This document shows positions 1 through 7,480 of a stretch of 64,000 nucleotides of DNA, in pieces. A model generated the notes under the pieces. That model ran no database searches and was not told the DNA's origin. It saw only the letters and a list, made by a program, of their open reading frames with translations. The translations under genes were made by a program, and so were the position numbers. The stretch lies in assembly GCF_001426745.1 (NCBI RefSeq), contig NZ_LMFI01000002.1:95706-159705 (forward strand), given 5' to 3'. The stretch comes from Nocardioides sp. Root140 (lineage in GTDB: Bacteria; Actinomycetota; Actinomycetes; Propionibacteriales; Nocardioidaceae). Position 1 is the first letter of the stretch; each line of letters starts with the position of its first letter.

Positions 1-2138
1 GCGTCGTCGACGTTCATGCCACCGGTCGGCGGGATGTCGACGAGCACGCCGGAGATCTCGGTCGAGGACGGCGGGGTGAACGTCTCGTCGTCGAGCCACT
101 GCTCGATGACGTGCATGGCGTCGCCCCACATCGGGCCTGCCGTGCCGGAGCCGGACGCAGAGTAGAGGGTGCTGCCGCCGATGGTCTTGCCGATCAGGGA
201 GTCGGGGCCGCCGTCCTCCTTGACGCCGGCGATCATCGACGCACCGGCCAGGTTGGGCGTGTAGCCGACGAACCACACCGAGTTGGCACTGTTCGTCGTA
301 CCGGTCTTGCCGGCCGACTGCTGGCCGAGGGCGAGACCGTTGATGGCACCGAAGCCGTCGCCTTCCTGCACGCCGCGCAGGACGTCGTTGACGGCGTCGG
401 CGACCGCGCTGGGCAGCACCTGCGTGCACTTGCGCGGGTAGTCCTTGAGCAGGGTGCCGTTGGCGTCCTCGATCTTGGTGACCGGTCGCGCGTCACAGTG
501 CAGGCCGCGGGCGGCGAACGTCGCGTAGGCCTCGGCCATCTCGAGCGGGGTGGCGTCGGCAACGCCGAGGGTGAAGGTCGGCACTCGCTCGGCCGAACCG
601 GAGCTGCTGTCGACCGGGTTGGTCAGGTTGACGCCCATCTGCTTGGCCAGGCGGTACGGCGTGCAGATGCCGGTGAGCTGTTCAAGGGCCATGTAGAAGG
701 TGTTCACGGACTCGCGCGTGCCGGTGTAGAGGTTCTTCGGACCGGAGGTCGTGGAGTTCGGGATGGAGAAGCTGCCGTAGCCGTAGGGCTGGCCGTCACA
801 GTTCTTGTAGTCGGCCTCCTGGAACGTGCGTTCCTTGGGCGAGTCGATCGTGGTGTTGAGGGAGATCTTCTGCCGGATCGCATCGGCGAGCACGAACGCC
901 TTGAACGTCGAGCCGGCCTGGAAGCCCCGGGCGCCGCCCTCTTCCTTGGGCACCGCATAGTTGATGGACGTCTCGCCCATCTTCTCCTTGAGCCCCAGGG
1001 GCCTGGACTGGGAGATCGCCTTGACGTTGCCGGTCCGGGGCTGGATCAGGGCCAGGGACCCGATGGCCGACTCGTTCTGGCGCACGTGGTTGCGCACCGA
1101 CGCGTCGGCGGCGTCCTGGAACCGGAGGTCGAGGGACGTGCGGATGGTCAGGCCGCCGGACTTCAGCAGGGTGAGGCGGTCCTCGGGGGTCTTGCCCAAC
1201 GCGGGGTCACGCGTGAGGTAGTTGACCACGTAGTCGCAGTAGATCGGTGCCCGCGCCAGCAGGCAGCCGTTGCGGCTGGACGTGATCTTGAGACGCAGGC
1301 CCTGGGACTTGATCTTCTCGGCCCGCTCCTCGCTGATCACCTTCAGCTGGGCCATGCGGTCGAGCACGACGTTGCGACGCGAGAGCGCCTTGTCGGGGAA
1401 CGTGATCGGGTCGTAGCCGACCGGGTTCTTCACCAGCCCGGCCAGGGTGGCCGCCTCGCGGAGGTTCAGCTTGCGGGCGTCCTTGCTGAAGTAGTGCTTG
1501 GCCGCCGCCTGTACGCCGTACACGCCGTCACCGAAGTAGGCGATGTTGAGGTAGCGCTCGAGGATCCAGTCCTTGGAGTAGTTCTCCTCGAAGGCGATCG
1601 CGTAGCGCAGCTCGCGCAGCTTGCGGGCGATCGTCTCGGCCTGGGCGGCCTTGCGCTCGTCGTCGTCCTTGGCCTGGCTGATCAGGGTCAGCTTGACCAT
1701 CTGCTGGGTGATCGAGGAGCCACCCTGGCGGGTCGAGCCCGAGGCCTGGTTGGTGATGAACGCGCGCAGCGTGCCCTTCACGTCGAGGGCGCCGTGCTGG
1801 TAGAAGCGGTAGTCCTCGATCGAGACGATCGCCTGGCGCATGACCTTGGCCATCTGGCGCAGCGGCACGTTCACCCGGTTCTCGTCGTACAGGGTGGCGA
1901 TCGTGGTGCCGTCGCTGGCGAGGATGCGGGACGACTGGGCCAGCGCCTCGGTCTCGAGCTCGTCGGGCAGCTCCTGCAGGGAGTCCGAGACGTTGCCCGC
2001 GGTGAGCCCGGCGACCGCGGCGAACGGGATGGCCAGCCCGGCGGCGACGACTCCCAGGATCACCGAGACAGCGAGCATCGAGCCGAGGTGGGAGAGCACG
2101 GAAACCGGGCGGGAGCGGCCGTCATCGGGGGCGGACAT
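1..2138 (-). CDS. Class A penicillin-binding protein (transglycosylase/transpeptidase), C-terminus outside window
   Basis: Bifunctional peptidoglycan synthase, membrane-anchored and acting outside the membrane. A short cytoplasmic N-terminus and one membrane segment (about residues 15-45) precede a GT51 glycosyltransferase domain with the motifs EDYRFYQHGALD and QGGSSITQQ. The transpeptidase domain shows all three active-site motifs: STFK at 410-413 (nucleophile S410), SVN at 477-479 and KTGT at 611-614. The gene reads off the left edge after about 712 codons, so the C-terminus is missing. The start is ATG at 2138. A TATCCT hexamer lies 7 nt upstream with no Shine-Dalgarno sequence, suggesting a leaderless transcript. 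It is divergent from the WhiB gene, as ponA2 and whiB4 are in M. tuberculosis (recalled). Confidence 0.95.
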   Translation of the reverse strand, partial: MSAPDDGRSRPVSVLSHLGSMLAVSVILGVVAAGLAIPFAAVAGLTAGNVSDSLQELPDELETEALAQSSRILASDGTTIATLYDENRVNVPLRQMAKVMRQAIVSIEDYRFYQHGALDVKGTLRAFITNQASGSTRQGGSSITQQMVKLTLISQAKDDDERKAAQAETIARKLRELRYAIAFEENYSKDWILERYLNIAYFGDGVYGVQAAAKHYFSKDARKLNLREAATLAGLVKNPVGYDPITFPDKALSRRNVVLDRMAQLKVISEERAEKIKSQGLRLKITSSRNGCLLARAPIYCDYVVNYLTRDPALGKTPEDRLTLLKSGGLTIRTSLDLRFQDAADASVRNHVRQNESAIGSLALIQPRTGNVKAISQSRPLGLKEKMGETSINYAVPKEEGGARGFQAGSTFKAFVLADAIRQKISLNTTIDSPKERTFQEADYKNCDGQPYGYGSFSIPNSTTSGPKNLYTGTRESVNTFYMALEQLTGICTPYRLAKQMGVNLTNPVDSSSGSAERVPTFTLGVADATPLEMAEAYATFAARGLHCDARPVTKIEDANGTLLKDYPRKCTQVLPSAVADAVNDVLRGVQEGDGFGAINGLALGQQSAGKTGTTNSANSVWFVGYTPNLAGASMIAGVKEDGGPDSLIGKTIGGSTLYSASGSGTAGPMWGDAMHVIEQWLDDETFTPPSSTEISGVLVDIPPTGGMNVDD

Positions 2139-2184
2139 GCACCTCAGGATACGTGACAGGGCCATATCACCCGCATTGGTGCGG

Positions 2185-2224
2185 GTTGGCGACTAGTCCT
2201 TTCTGACTAGACGAAGTGGCCAAC
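2185..2224. promoter_or_regulatory. Nested inverted repeats in the divergent pbp/whiB promoter region
   Basis: An outer pair GTTGGC (2185-2190) and GCCAAC (2219-2224) encloses an inner pair CTAGTC (2193-2198) and GACTAG (2205-2210). The two pairs are not centred on the same base, so this may be an imperfect hairpin or two operator half-site pairs. It sits between two divergent genes and could serve either. No binding protein is assigned. The rest of 2139-2332 is a lower-GC promoter and leader region for whiB. Confidence 0.35.
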
Positions 2225-2332
2225 TCGTGTCTGTTTCAACCACCGATCATTGCCTACCTTTACTTGTGGGGATTGGCCCGTGGTGAGTTTCAGATTGGAG
2301 CTCATCCATCTCGGTTTGGATGTGGGGACATC

Positions 2333-2614
2333 ATGTGGGTTGAAGACTGGGCGCCGGCAGCGGCGTGTCGACAGGCGCAGCCGGACGAACTCTTCGTCCG
2401 TGGTGCGGAGCAGAACAAGGCCAAGCAGGTCTGCGCGGGTTGTCCCGTGCGCACCGAGTGCCTGGCCGAAGCGCTGGACAACCAGATCGAGTGGGGTGTG
2501 TGGGGAGGCATGACCGAGCGCGAGCGCCGGGCACTGCTTCGTCGTAGCCCCGCCGCGTCCTGGCGCAGCGTGCTGGAAGCCGCCAAGGCCGGCCACTCGG
2601 GCGCACTCGTCTGA
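2333..2614 (+). CDS. wblA: WhiB-family iron-sulfur regulator, WhiB4/WblA type
   Basis: A 93-residue WhiB-like transcription regulator. The four cluster-binding cysteines are C12, C34, C37 and C43 (C-x21-C-x2-C-x5-C), followed by the family turn GVWGG at 55-59 and a basic helix (TERERRALLRR) expected to contact DNA. The short C-terminus and its place between a class A PBP and two Get3-like ATPases match M. tuberculosis whiB4 and Streptomyces wblA, regulators linked to redox response and to development/antibiotic control. ATG at 2333 is chosen because it begins directly at the conserved MWVEDW start. The upstream in-frame extension to 2216 has no family similarity. Confidence 0.9.
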   Translation: MWVEDWAPAAACRQAQPDELFVRGAEQNKAKQVCAGCPVRTECLAEALDNQIEWGVWGGMTERERRALLRRSPAASWRSVLEAAKAGHSGALV

Positions 2615-2662
2615 GCGACTGACCACTGGGGTCGACCCGGTCCTGACTGACTACTTCGGACG

Positions 2663-3844
2663 TCAGGCCGCCGGGCCGGCCAGCAGCGAGCCGATTCGAC
2701 GGAGCCCGTCGAGGTCGTGCACGTCGGTGGCCAGTGCCGGGACGACCGCCGTGGCGACCCTGGGGTTGGCCGCGGCGAACCTGGCCCGCAACCCGGTCTC
2801 ACGCTCGACGATCCGCACCCGGTCGGCGTGCAGCCGCAACAGGCCTGCCGTGACTTCGGCCCCGCCGTCACGTCTGGCGAGCCGCTCGACGGCGGCCATC
2901 GCCTCGTCGGCGCTGAGCTCGCTCTCCGGCCTGATGCCGGCCCGGTTGACCACCAACCCGGCGAGCGGCATGTTCTCCCCGCTGAGCCGGTCGACGAAGT
3001 ACGCCGCCTCGCGCAGCGCGTCGGGCTCCGGAGCCGCGATGACAAGGAACGCCGTACCTTCGGCCTGCAACAGCTCATAGGTCTTCTGGGCCCGCTGGCG
3101 GAAGCCGCCGAAGAGGGTGTCGAACGCGGCGACGAACATCTGGAGGTCCTGGAGCACGGTCGCCCCGAGGATCTTGGTCAACGCGTTCGTGATCAACCCG
3201 AAGCCGGCGGTCATGATGCGTGCCGGGCCCCGCGCCGGCGCCAGCAGCAGCCGAATGAACTTGCCGTCGAGGAAGCTGCTCAGCCGCTCGGGAGCGTCGA
3301 GGAAGTCCAGCGCCGAACGCGACGGGGGCGTGTCGACGACGATCAGGTCGTAGGCCCCCGACTGCTTCGCGTCGCGGTAGAGCTGCCCGAGCTTCTCCAT
3401 CGCCATGTATTCCTGGGTGCCCGCGAACGAGCTGGACAACGCGATGTAGAAGGGGTTCTCCAGGATCTGCTTCGCCTTCTCGGGGCTGGCCTGGCTCTCG
3501 ACCACCTCGTCGAAGGTGCGCTTCATGTCGAGCATCATCGCGTCGAGCGACCCGGTGCCATCGGCGACGCCGGCCACCGGCCGGGGCGTGTTGTCGAGGG
3601 CCTCGATGCCCATCGACTGCGCCAGCCGTCGGGCCGGGTCGATGGTGAGTACGACGACCTTGCGGCCACGCTCGGCCGCCCGCAGTGCGAGGGATGCCGA
3701 CGTGGTGGTCTTGCCGACCCCGCCGGACCCGCAGCACACGATGATCTCGGTGGCCGGGTTGTCGAGCAGTGCGTCGATGTCGAGGGTCGGGGCGACCTCG
3801 CCCGTCGAGGCCAGCGGGCCGACCCGCGTGCGTTGCCGGCTCAT
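2663..3844 (-). CDS. Get3/ArsA-like ATPase, second of a pair (Rv3680/BagB-like)
   Basis: A 393-residue soluble P-loop ATPase of the ArsA/Get3 family. The deviant Walker A GSGGVGKTT is at 39-47, followed by the family segment TIDPARRLAQSMG and a switch region VVDTPPS. It lacks the cysteines used for arsenite binding in ArsA, so an arsenic role is not supported. The start codon overlaps the stop of the upstream paralogue by 4 nt (ATGA), so the two are translationally coupled and probably form a heteromer. Their mycobacterial counterparts Rv3679-Rv3680 are described as bacterial Get3-like proteins. The client or cargo here is unknown. Confidence 0.85.
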   Translation of the reverse strand: MSRQRTRVGPLASTGEVAPTLDIDALLDNPATEIIVCCGSGGVGKTTTSASLALRAAERGRKVVVLTIDPARRLAQSMGIEALDNTPRPVAGVADGTGSLDAMMLDMKRTFDEVVESQASPEKAKQILENPFYIALSSSFAGTQEYMAMEKLGQLYRDAKQSGAYDLIVVDTPPSRSALDFLDAPERLSSFLDGKFIRLLLAPARGPARIMTAGFGLITNALTKILGATVLQDLQMFVAAFDTLFGGFRQRAQKTYELLQAEGTAFLVIAAPEPDALREAAYFVDRLSGENMPLAGLVVNRAGIRPESELSADEAMAAVERLARRDGGAEVTAGLLRLHADRVRIVERETGLRARFAAANPRVATAVVPALATDVHDLDGLRRIGSLLAGPAA

Positions 3845-4857
3845 GCCATCCCTTGCTCTCGCAGCGTCGCGGCCAGTTGGTAGAGGCCGCCCATGTCGAC
3901 TCCGGACGGGAGTCGGGGCAGCTCGTAGATGGGGACGCCGATCTCATGGACCAGGGCCCGTTGGCTCTCCTCGAGGGCGCGCCGCTCGGCGTGGTCGTGG
4001 GCCTCGGTGAGCAGCCCGTCGACGAGCACCTTGTCGACCTCGACGCCGGCCGAGCGGAGGTCCGCCTCGATGCCGTCACGGTCGAGGGTGCCGTTGCGGG
4101 CCGCGTCGAGCTGCTCCGCGCTCAGGTCGCGTGGCCGGACCAGGTTCACGATCACCCCGCCGACGGGGAGCTTGGCCTGATGCAGCTCGCCCACGCCGTC
4201 GGCGGTCTCCTGGACCGGCATCTCCTCGAGCACGGTGACCAGGTGGATGGCGGTGCGGGGAGAGCGGAAGAGCGTCATCACGGTGTCGGCCTGCTTCTTG
4301 ATCGGCCCGGCCTTGGCCAGCCCGGCCAGCTCGCCGTTGACGTTGAGGAACTGGGCGATCCGGCCGGTCGGAGGAGCGTCGAGCACGATCGCGTCGTACT
4401 GCTGGCCGGCCTTGCTGGAGGTGCCCTTCTTGCGGCCGTCCTTGGCGGCCTCGAAGACCTTGCCGGTGAGCAGTACGTCGCGTACGCCGGGGGCGACCGT
4501 GGTGGCGAAGTCGATGACGCCGAAGCGGTCGAGCGCCCGCCCGGCACGACCGAGCTTGTAGTACATCGCGAGGTATTCGAGTAGGGCGGACTCGGCGTCG
4601 ATGTGCAGGGCGTAGACCTCGCCGGCGCTGCCCTCGGAACCGGGGAGCCCCGACGCGATGCGGCGCTCCTCGTAGGGCAGGGGCGAGACGTCGAACATCT
4701 GGGCGATGCCCTGGCGACCCTCGACCTCGCAGAGCAGCACGCTCTTGCCACGGCTGGCCAGGGCAAGTGCCAGTGCAGCGGCGACCGTCGACTTGCCGGT
4801 TCCGCCCTTGCCGGTGACGACGTGCAGCTGGACCTTCGGCCAGTCGGTGGTGCTCAC
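3841..4857 (-). CDS. Get3/ArsA-like ATPase, first of a pair (Rv3679/BagA-like)
   Basis: A 338-residue ArsA/Get3-family ATPase, shorter than its neighbour. Walker A GKGGTGKST lies close to the N-terminus, followed by LLCEVEGRQGIAQMF where canonical members have a DPA motif. It then has VLDAPPTGRIAQFL. The in-frame extension to 4926 would run into the IclR gene. GTG at 4857 is preferred because it follows a TAGGCT hexamer by 8 nt and begins just before the conserved strand. It is first in a two-gene operon and overlaps the second ATPase by 4 nt. Confidence 0.85.
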   Translation of the reverse strand: MSTTDWPKVQLHVVTGKGGTGKSTVAAALALALASRGKSVLLCEVEGRQGIAQMFDVSPLPYEERRIASGLPGSEGSAGEVYALHIDAESALLEYLAMYYKLGRAGRALDRFGVIDFATTVAPGVRDVLLTGKVFEAAKDGRKKGTSSKAGQQYDAIVLDAPPTGRIAQFLNVNGELAGLAKAGPIKKQADTVMTLFRSPRTAIHLVTVLEEMPVQETADGVGELHQAKLPVGGVIVNLVRPRDLSAEQLDAARNGTLDRDGIEADLRSAGVEVDKVLVDGLLTEAHDHAERRALEESQRALVHEIGVPIYELPRLPSGVDMGGLYQLAATLREQGMA

Positions 4858-4885
4858 GGGACGAGAGCCTAACCGGGCGGTCGGA

Positions 4886-5653
4886 CTACTGGGAACGGAA
4901 CCGGCGGATGCGACGCGACAGGTCATGGGCCTCCTGGAGCAGGAGCCGGCCGAGCTCGGGACGCCGGTCGTCGGCGAACCGGTGGTCGATCCCGGTCAGG
5001 CTCAGCGCCCACTGGGGTGACTCGTCGGAGTCGAAGACCGCGGCACCTATGCCCCAGCTGCCGCGCACGATCAGCCCGGGGTTGAACGCGTAGCCCTGGC
5101 GCTGCGTCTCGGCGATGCGTTGCTCCACCGCCTTGCGGGCGTGGGTGGCGCCGTACCGCTCGGTGAGGTCGTGGTCGTCGAGGTACTCGGTGATCTCCCG
5201 CTCCGGCAGGTAGGACAGGATCACCTGGCCGGCCGAGGCGACGCCGAGCGGGAACCGGATGCCCTCGTGCAGCACGTGGGAGCGGATCGGGAAGCTGCCG
5301 TCCTCGCGGACCAGGCAGATCGTCTCGTCGCCGCGCCGGGCCGAGAAGAACGCGCTCTCGCCGGTGGCCTCGCTCAGCCTGCGCAGGCTGGCGCCGGCCA
5401 GGTGGCTGACGTCGTAGCGTGCGGCCGCGGCGCTGCCGAGCAGGAACGTCTCGGGCCCGAGCTGCCACAGGCCGGCCGGCGTCCGGTCGACCAGACCCTC
5501 CTGCTGCAGCGCGACCAGCAACCGGTGGGCGGTCGGCCGGGCGAGATCGGCGGCGACCCCCGCAGCGGTGGTCGTGACACCGTCGGGCTCGTGCTGGGAG
5601 ACCGCACGCAGCACCCGCCCGATGCGCGCGACCACCTGGTGTGAGGCCTGCAT
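4886..5653 (-). CDS. IclR-family transcriptional regulator
   Basis: A 255-residue regulator. The N-terminal winged helix (about 5-65, with DLARPTAHRLLVALQQEGLV as recognition region) precedes a C-terminal effector domain with the family pattern GIRFPLGVASAGQVILSYLP. It is divergent from a two-subunit 3-oxoacid CoA-transferase, the usual layout for an IclR protein controlling an aromatic or keto-acid pathway. The effector is probably a pathway intermediate (inference). ATG at 5653 follows a TATCGT hexamer by 6 nt. A perfect 8-3-8 palindrome at 5670-5688 covers the expected -35 position, suggesting autorepression. A longer open frame continues upstream but crosses the divergent promoter. Confidence 0.9.
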   Translation of the reverse strand: MQASHQVVARIGRVLRAVSQHEPDGVTTTAAGVAADLARPTAHRLLVALQQEGLVDRTPAGLWQLGPETFLLGSAAAARYDVSHLAGASLRRLSEATGESAFFSARRGDETICLVREDGSFPIRSHVLHEGIRFPLGVASAGQVILSYLPEREITEYLDDHDLTERYGATHARKAVEQRIAETQRQGYAFNPGLIVRGSWGIGAAVFDSDESPQWALSLTGIDHRFADDRRPELGRLLLQEAHDLSRRIRRFRSQ

Positions 5654-5669
5654 GGGACGACGATACTGC

Positions 5670-5688
5670 GCGTTCACCCAGTGAACGC
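5670..5688. promoter_or_regulatory. Candidate IclR operator (8-3-8 perfect palindrome)
   Basis: GCGTTCAC-CCA-GTGAACGC: two perfect 8-bp arms around a 3-nt centre. It lies 17 nt upstream of the iclR start, over the likely -35 region of its -10 hexamer (TATCGT at 5665-5660 on the minus strand), and upstream of scoA. Size and position fit an IclR-family dimer site. The assignment to this regulator is inferred from adjacency. Confidence 0.6.
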
Positions 5689-5824
5689 ATCCGCTCGAAT
5701 GTGTGCGTCGTACGAGAGATCCGCGTCCATCTCCCGACCGGACGTTGACGCCGTCCCCCGGGTGCGGCAGAACAGGGGGTGGGCCTTCCGGATCGGTGGG
5801 CACGTCGAGGAGGAGGAGACCTTC

Positions 5825-6631
5825 GTGGACAAGGTGATGGCCAACGCCGCCGAGGCGGTCGCCGACATCGGCTCGGGGGCGACCCTGGCCGTGGGCGGCT
5901 TCGGACTGTGCGGCATCCCGTCGGTGCTGATCGACGCCCTGCTGACCCAGGGGGCCGACGAGCTCGAGGCGGTCTCGAACAACTGCGGCGTCGACGACTG
6001 GGGTCTCGGCCGGCTGCTGATGGCCCGACGCCTGCGCCGGATGATCGCGTCGTACGTCGGGGAGAACAAGGAGTTCGCCCGGCAGTACCTCTCCGGTGAG
6101 CTCGAGGTCGAGCTCACGCCGCAGGGCACCCTGGCCGAGCGCATGCGCGCCGGCGGCTCGGGCATCCCGGGCTTCTACACCGCCACCGGCGTCGGCACCC
6201 AGGTCGCGGACGGCGGCCTCCCCTGGAGGTACGACGACGCCGGCAACGTCGTGGTGGCCTCGCCGCCCAAGGAGGTGCGCAGCTTCGGGGGTCGTGACTT
6301 CGTGCTCGAGGAGGCGATCGTCGCCGACTTCGGGCTGGTCCGGGCCTGGAAGGGCGACCGGCACGGCAATCTCGTCTTCCGCGACTCCGCCCGCAACTTC
6401 AACCCGCTCGCTGCGATGTGCGGTCGCCTCACGATCGCCGAGGTCGAGGAGCTCGTCGAGCCGGGCGAGCTGAACCCCAACGACGTGCACACCCCCGGGG
6501 TCTACGTGCAGCGCGTGGTCGCGCTGACTCCCGAGCAGGCTGCCGACAAGCGGATCGAGAAGAGGACTGTCTCTGCTCCGTTGGTTGAGGAGGTTGCGCA
6601 GCAACCATCTCGAAACCAGGAAGGACACTGA
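5825..6631 (+). CDS. scoA: 3-oxoacid CoA-transferase subunit A
   Basis: A 268-residue alpha subunit of a family I CoA-transferase (succinyl-CoA:3-oxoacid or 3-oxoadipate type), which moves CoA between succinyl-CoA and a keto acid in the cytoplasm. The N-terminal glycine-rich segment GGFGLCGIP, the SNNCGVD strand and the [11 protein letters not shown] region are characteristic. GTG at 5825 is chosen over the upstream in-frame GTG at 5681 because it follows a strong AGGAGGAG site and starts at the conserved region. Subunit B starts 1 nt after its stop. Acetoacetate and 3-oxoadipate cannot be separated from the sequence alone. Confidence 0.9.
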   Translation: MDKVMANAAEAVADIGSGATLAVGGFGLCGIPSVLIDALLTQGADELEAVSNNCGVDDWGLGRLLMARRLRRMIASYVGENKEFARQYLSGELEVELTPQGTLAERMRAGGSGIPGFYTATGVGTQVADGGLPWRYDDAGNVVVASPPKEVRSFGGRDFVLEEAIVADFGLVRAWKGDRHGNLVFRDSARNFNPLAAMCGRLTIAEVEELVEPGELNPNDVHTPGVYVQRVVALTPEQAADKRIEKRTVSAPLVEEVAQQPSRNQEGH

Positions 6632-6632
6632 C

Positions 6633-7271
6633 ATGGCATGGACACGCGAGCAGATGGCGGCCCGGGCGGCCGGGGAGCTGAGCGACGGCTCCTACGTCAA
6701 CCTCGGGATCGGCCTGCCGACCCTGGTGCCGAACTACGTGCCCGAGGGCACCGAGCTGGTGCTGCAGTCCGAGAACGGCATCCTCGGCGTCGGGCCCTAC
6801 CCGACCGAGGAGAACGTCGACGCCGACCTGATCAACGCCGGCAAGGAGACCGTCACGCTCAACCGTGGCGCGTCGTTCTTCGACTCCGCCACCTCGTTCG
6901 GGATGATCCGCGGCGGCAAGATCGACGCCGCGATCCTCGGTGCGATGCAGGTGTCGGTGAAGGGTGACATCGCCAACTGGATGATCCCCGGCAAGATGGT
7001 CAAGGGCATGGGCGGCGCGATGGACCTCGTGCACGGCGCCAAGAAGGTGATCGTGCTGATGGAGCACGTGGCCCGCGACGGCTCCTACAAGATCGTCAAC
7101 GAGTGCTCGCTGCCCTACACCGGCCTCGGCGTCGTACAACGCATCATCACCGACCTCGGCGTCATGGACATCCTCCCGGCAGCCGAGGGAGGCGGGCTGA
7201 AGCTGGTCGAGCTGGCTCCCGGCGTGACCGAGGACGAGATCCGCGAGAAGACCGAGCCCGAGCTGCTCTGA
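6633..7271 (+). CDS. scoB: 3-oxoacid CoA-transferase subunit B
   Basis: A 212-residue beta subunit with the catalytic glutamate in the SENG motif (S46-E47-N48-G49), which forms the glutamyl-CoA thioester intermediate. The [14 protein letters not shown] segment and the [20 protein letters not shown] stretch are typical of the family. ATG at 6633 follows an AGGAAGG ribosome site that overlaps the end of scoA, so the two subunits are co-translated. The gene ends against a large palindromic element that separates it from a convergent ABC permease gene. Confidence 0.92.
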   Translation: MAWTREQMAARAAGELSDGSYVNLGIGLPTLVPNYVPEGTELVLQSENGILGVGPYPTEENVDADLINAGKETVTLNRGASFFDSATSFGMIRGGKIDAAILGAMQVSVKGDIANWMIPGKMVKGMGGAMDLVHGAKKVIVLMEHVARDGSYKIVNECSLPYTGLGVVQRIITDLGVMDILPAAEGGGLKLVELAPGVTEDEIREKTEPELL

Positions 7272-7275
7272 CCTG

Positions 7276-7470
7276 CTCGTCGGTCGAGTGGCCTTCTCGG
7301 TGGTCGAGTGGCGAGCGCTGCCCTCGGTGGTCGAGTGGCGAGCGCTGCCCTCGGTGGTCGAGTAGCGAGCGCCAGCGAGCGTATCGAGGCCAGGGCCAGT
7401 TGCCGAAGGTCTCGATACGCCGCTCGTTCCTCGCGGCTACTCGACCAGCGAGAGGCACTCGACCGACGAG
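7276..7470. repeat. Nested palindromic intergenic element between convergent genes
   Basis: Outer perfect 15-bp inverted repeats (7276-7290 and 7456-7470) flank an inner, longer imperfect pair of about 35 bp (7355-7389 and 7411-7447) containing GGTCGAGTAGCGAGCG and its complement. Two further copies of GGTGGTCGAGTGGCGAGC lie on the left side (about 7300 and 7326). It could fold into a large hairpin and act as a two-way terminator for scoB and the ABC permease. The GGTCGAGTAGCGAGCG theme is one I associate with dispersed repeats in Nocardioides genomes. Confidence 0.75.
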
Positions 7471-7480
7471 GAGGGCGCGC

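Noticed and set aside
111..2156. 681-codon open frame on the plus strand
   Set aside because: It is the antisense shadow of the penicillin-binding protein gene, caused by high GC. It lacks any family motif, whereas the minus strand has all PBP motifs.
2663..4857. Arsenite efflux operon from ArsA similarity
   Set aside because: The ArsA arsenite-binding cysteines and any arsB/arsR neighbours are absent, and the synteny is that of the bacterial Get3-like pair.
4886..6634. 582-codon IclR open frame reaching across the CoA-transferase gene
   Set aside because: Only the last 255 codons are IclR-like. The rest is antisense to scoA and crosses the divergent promoter and operator.
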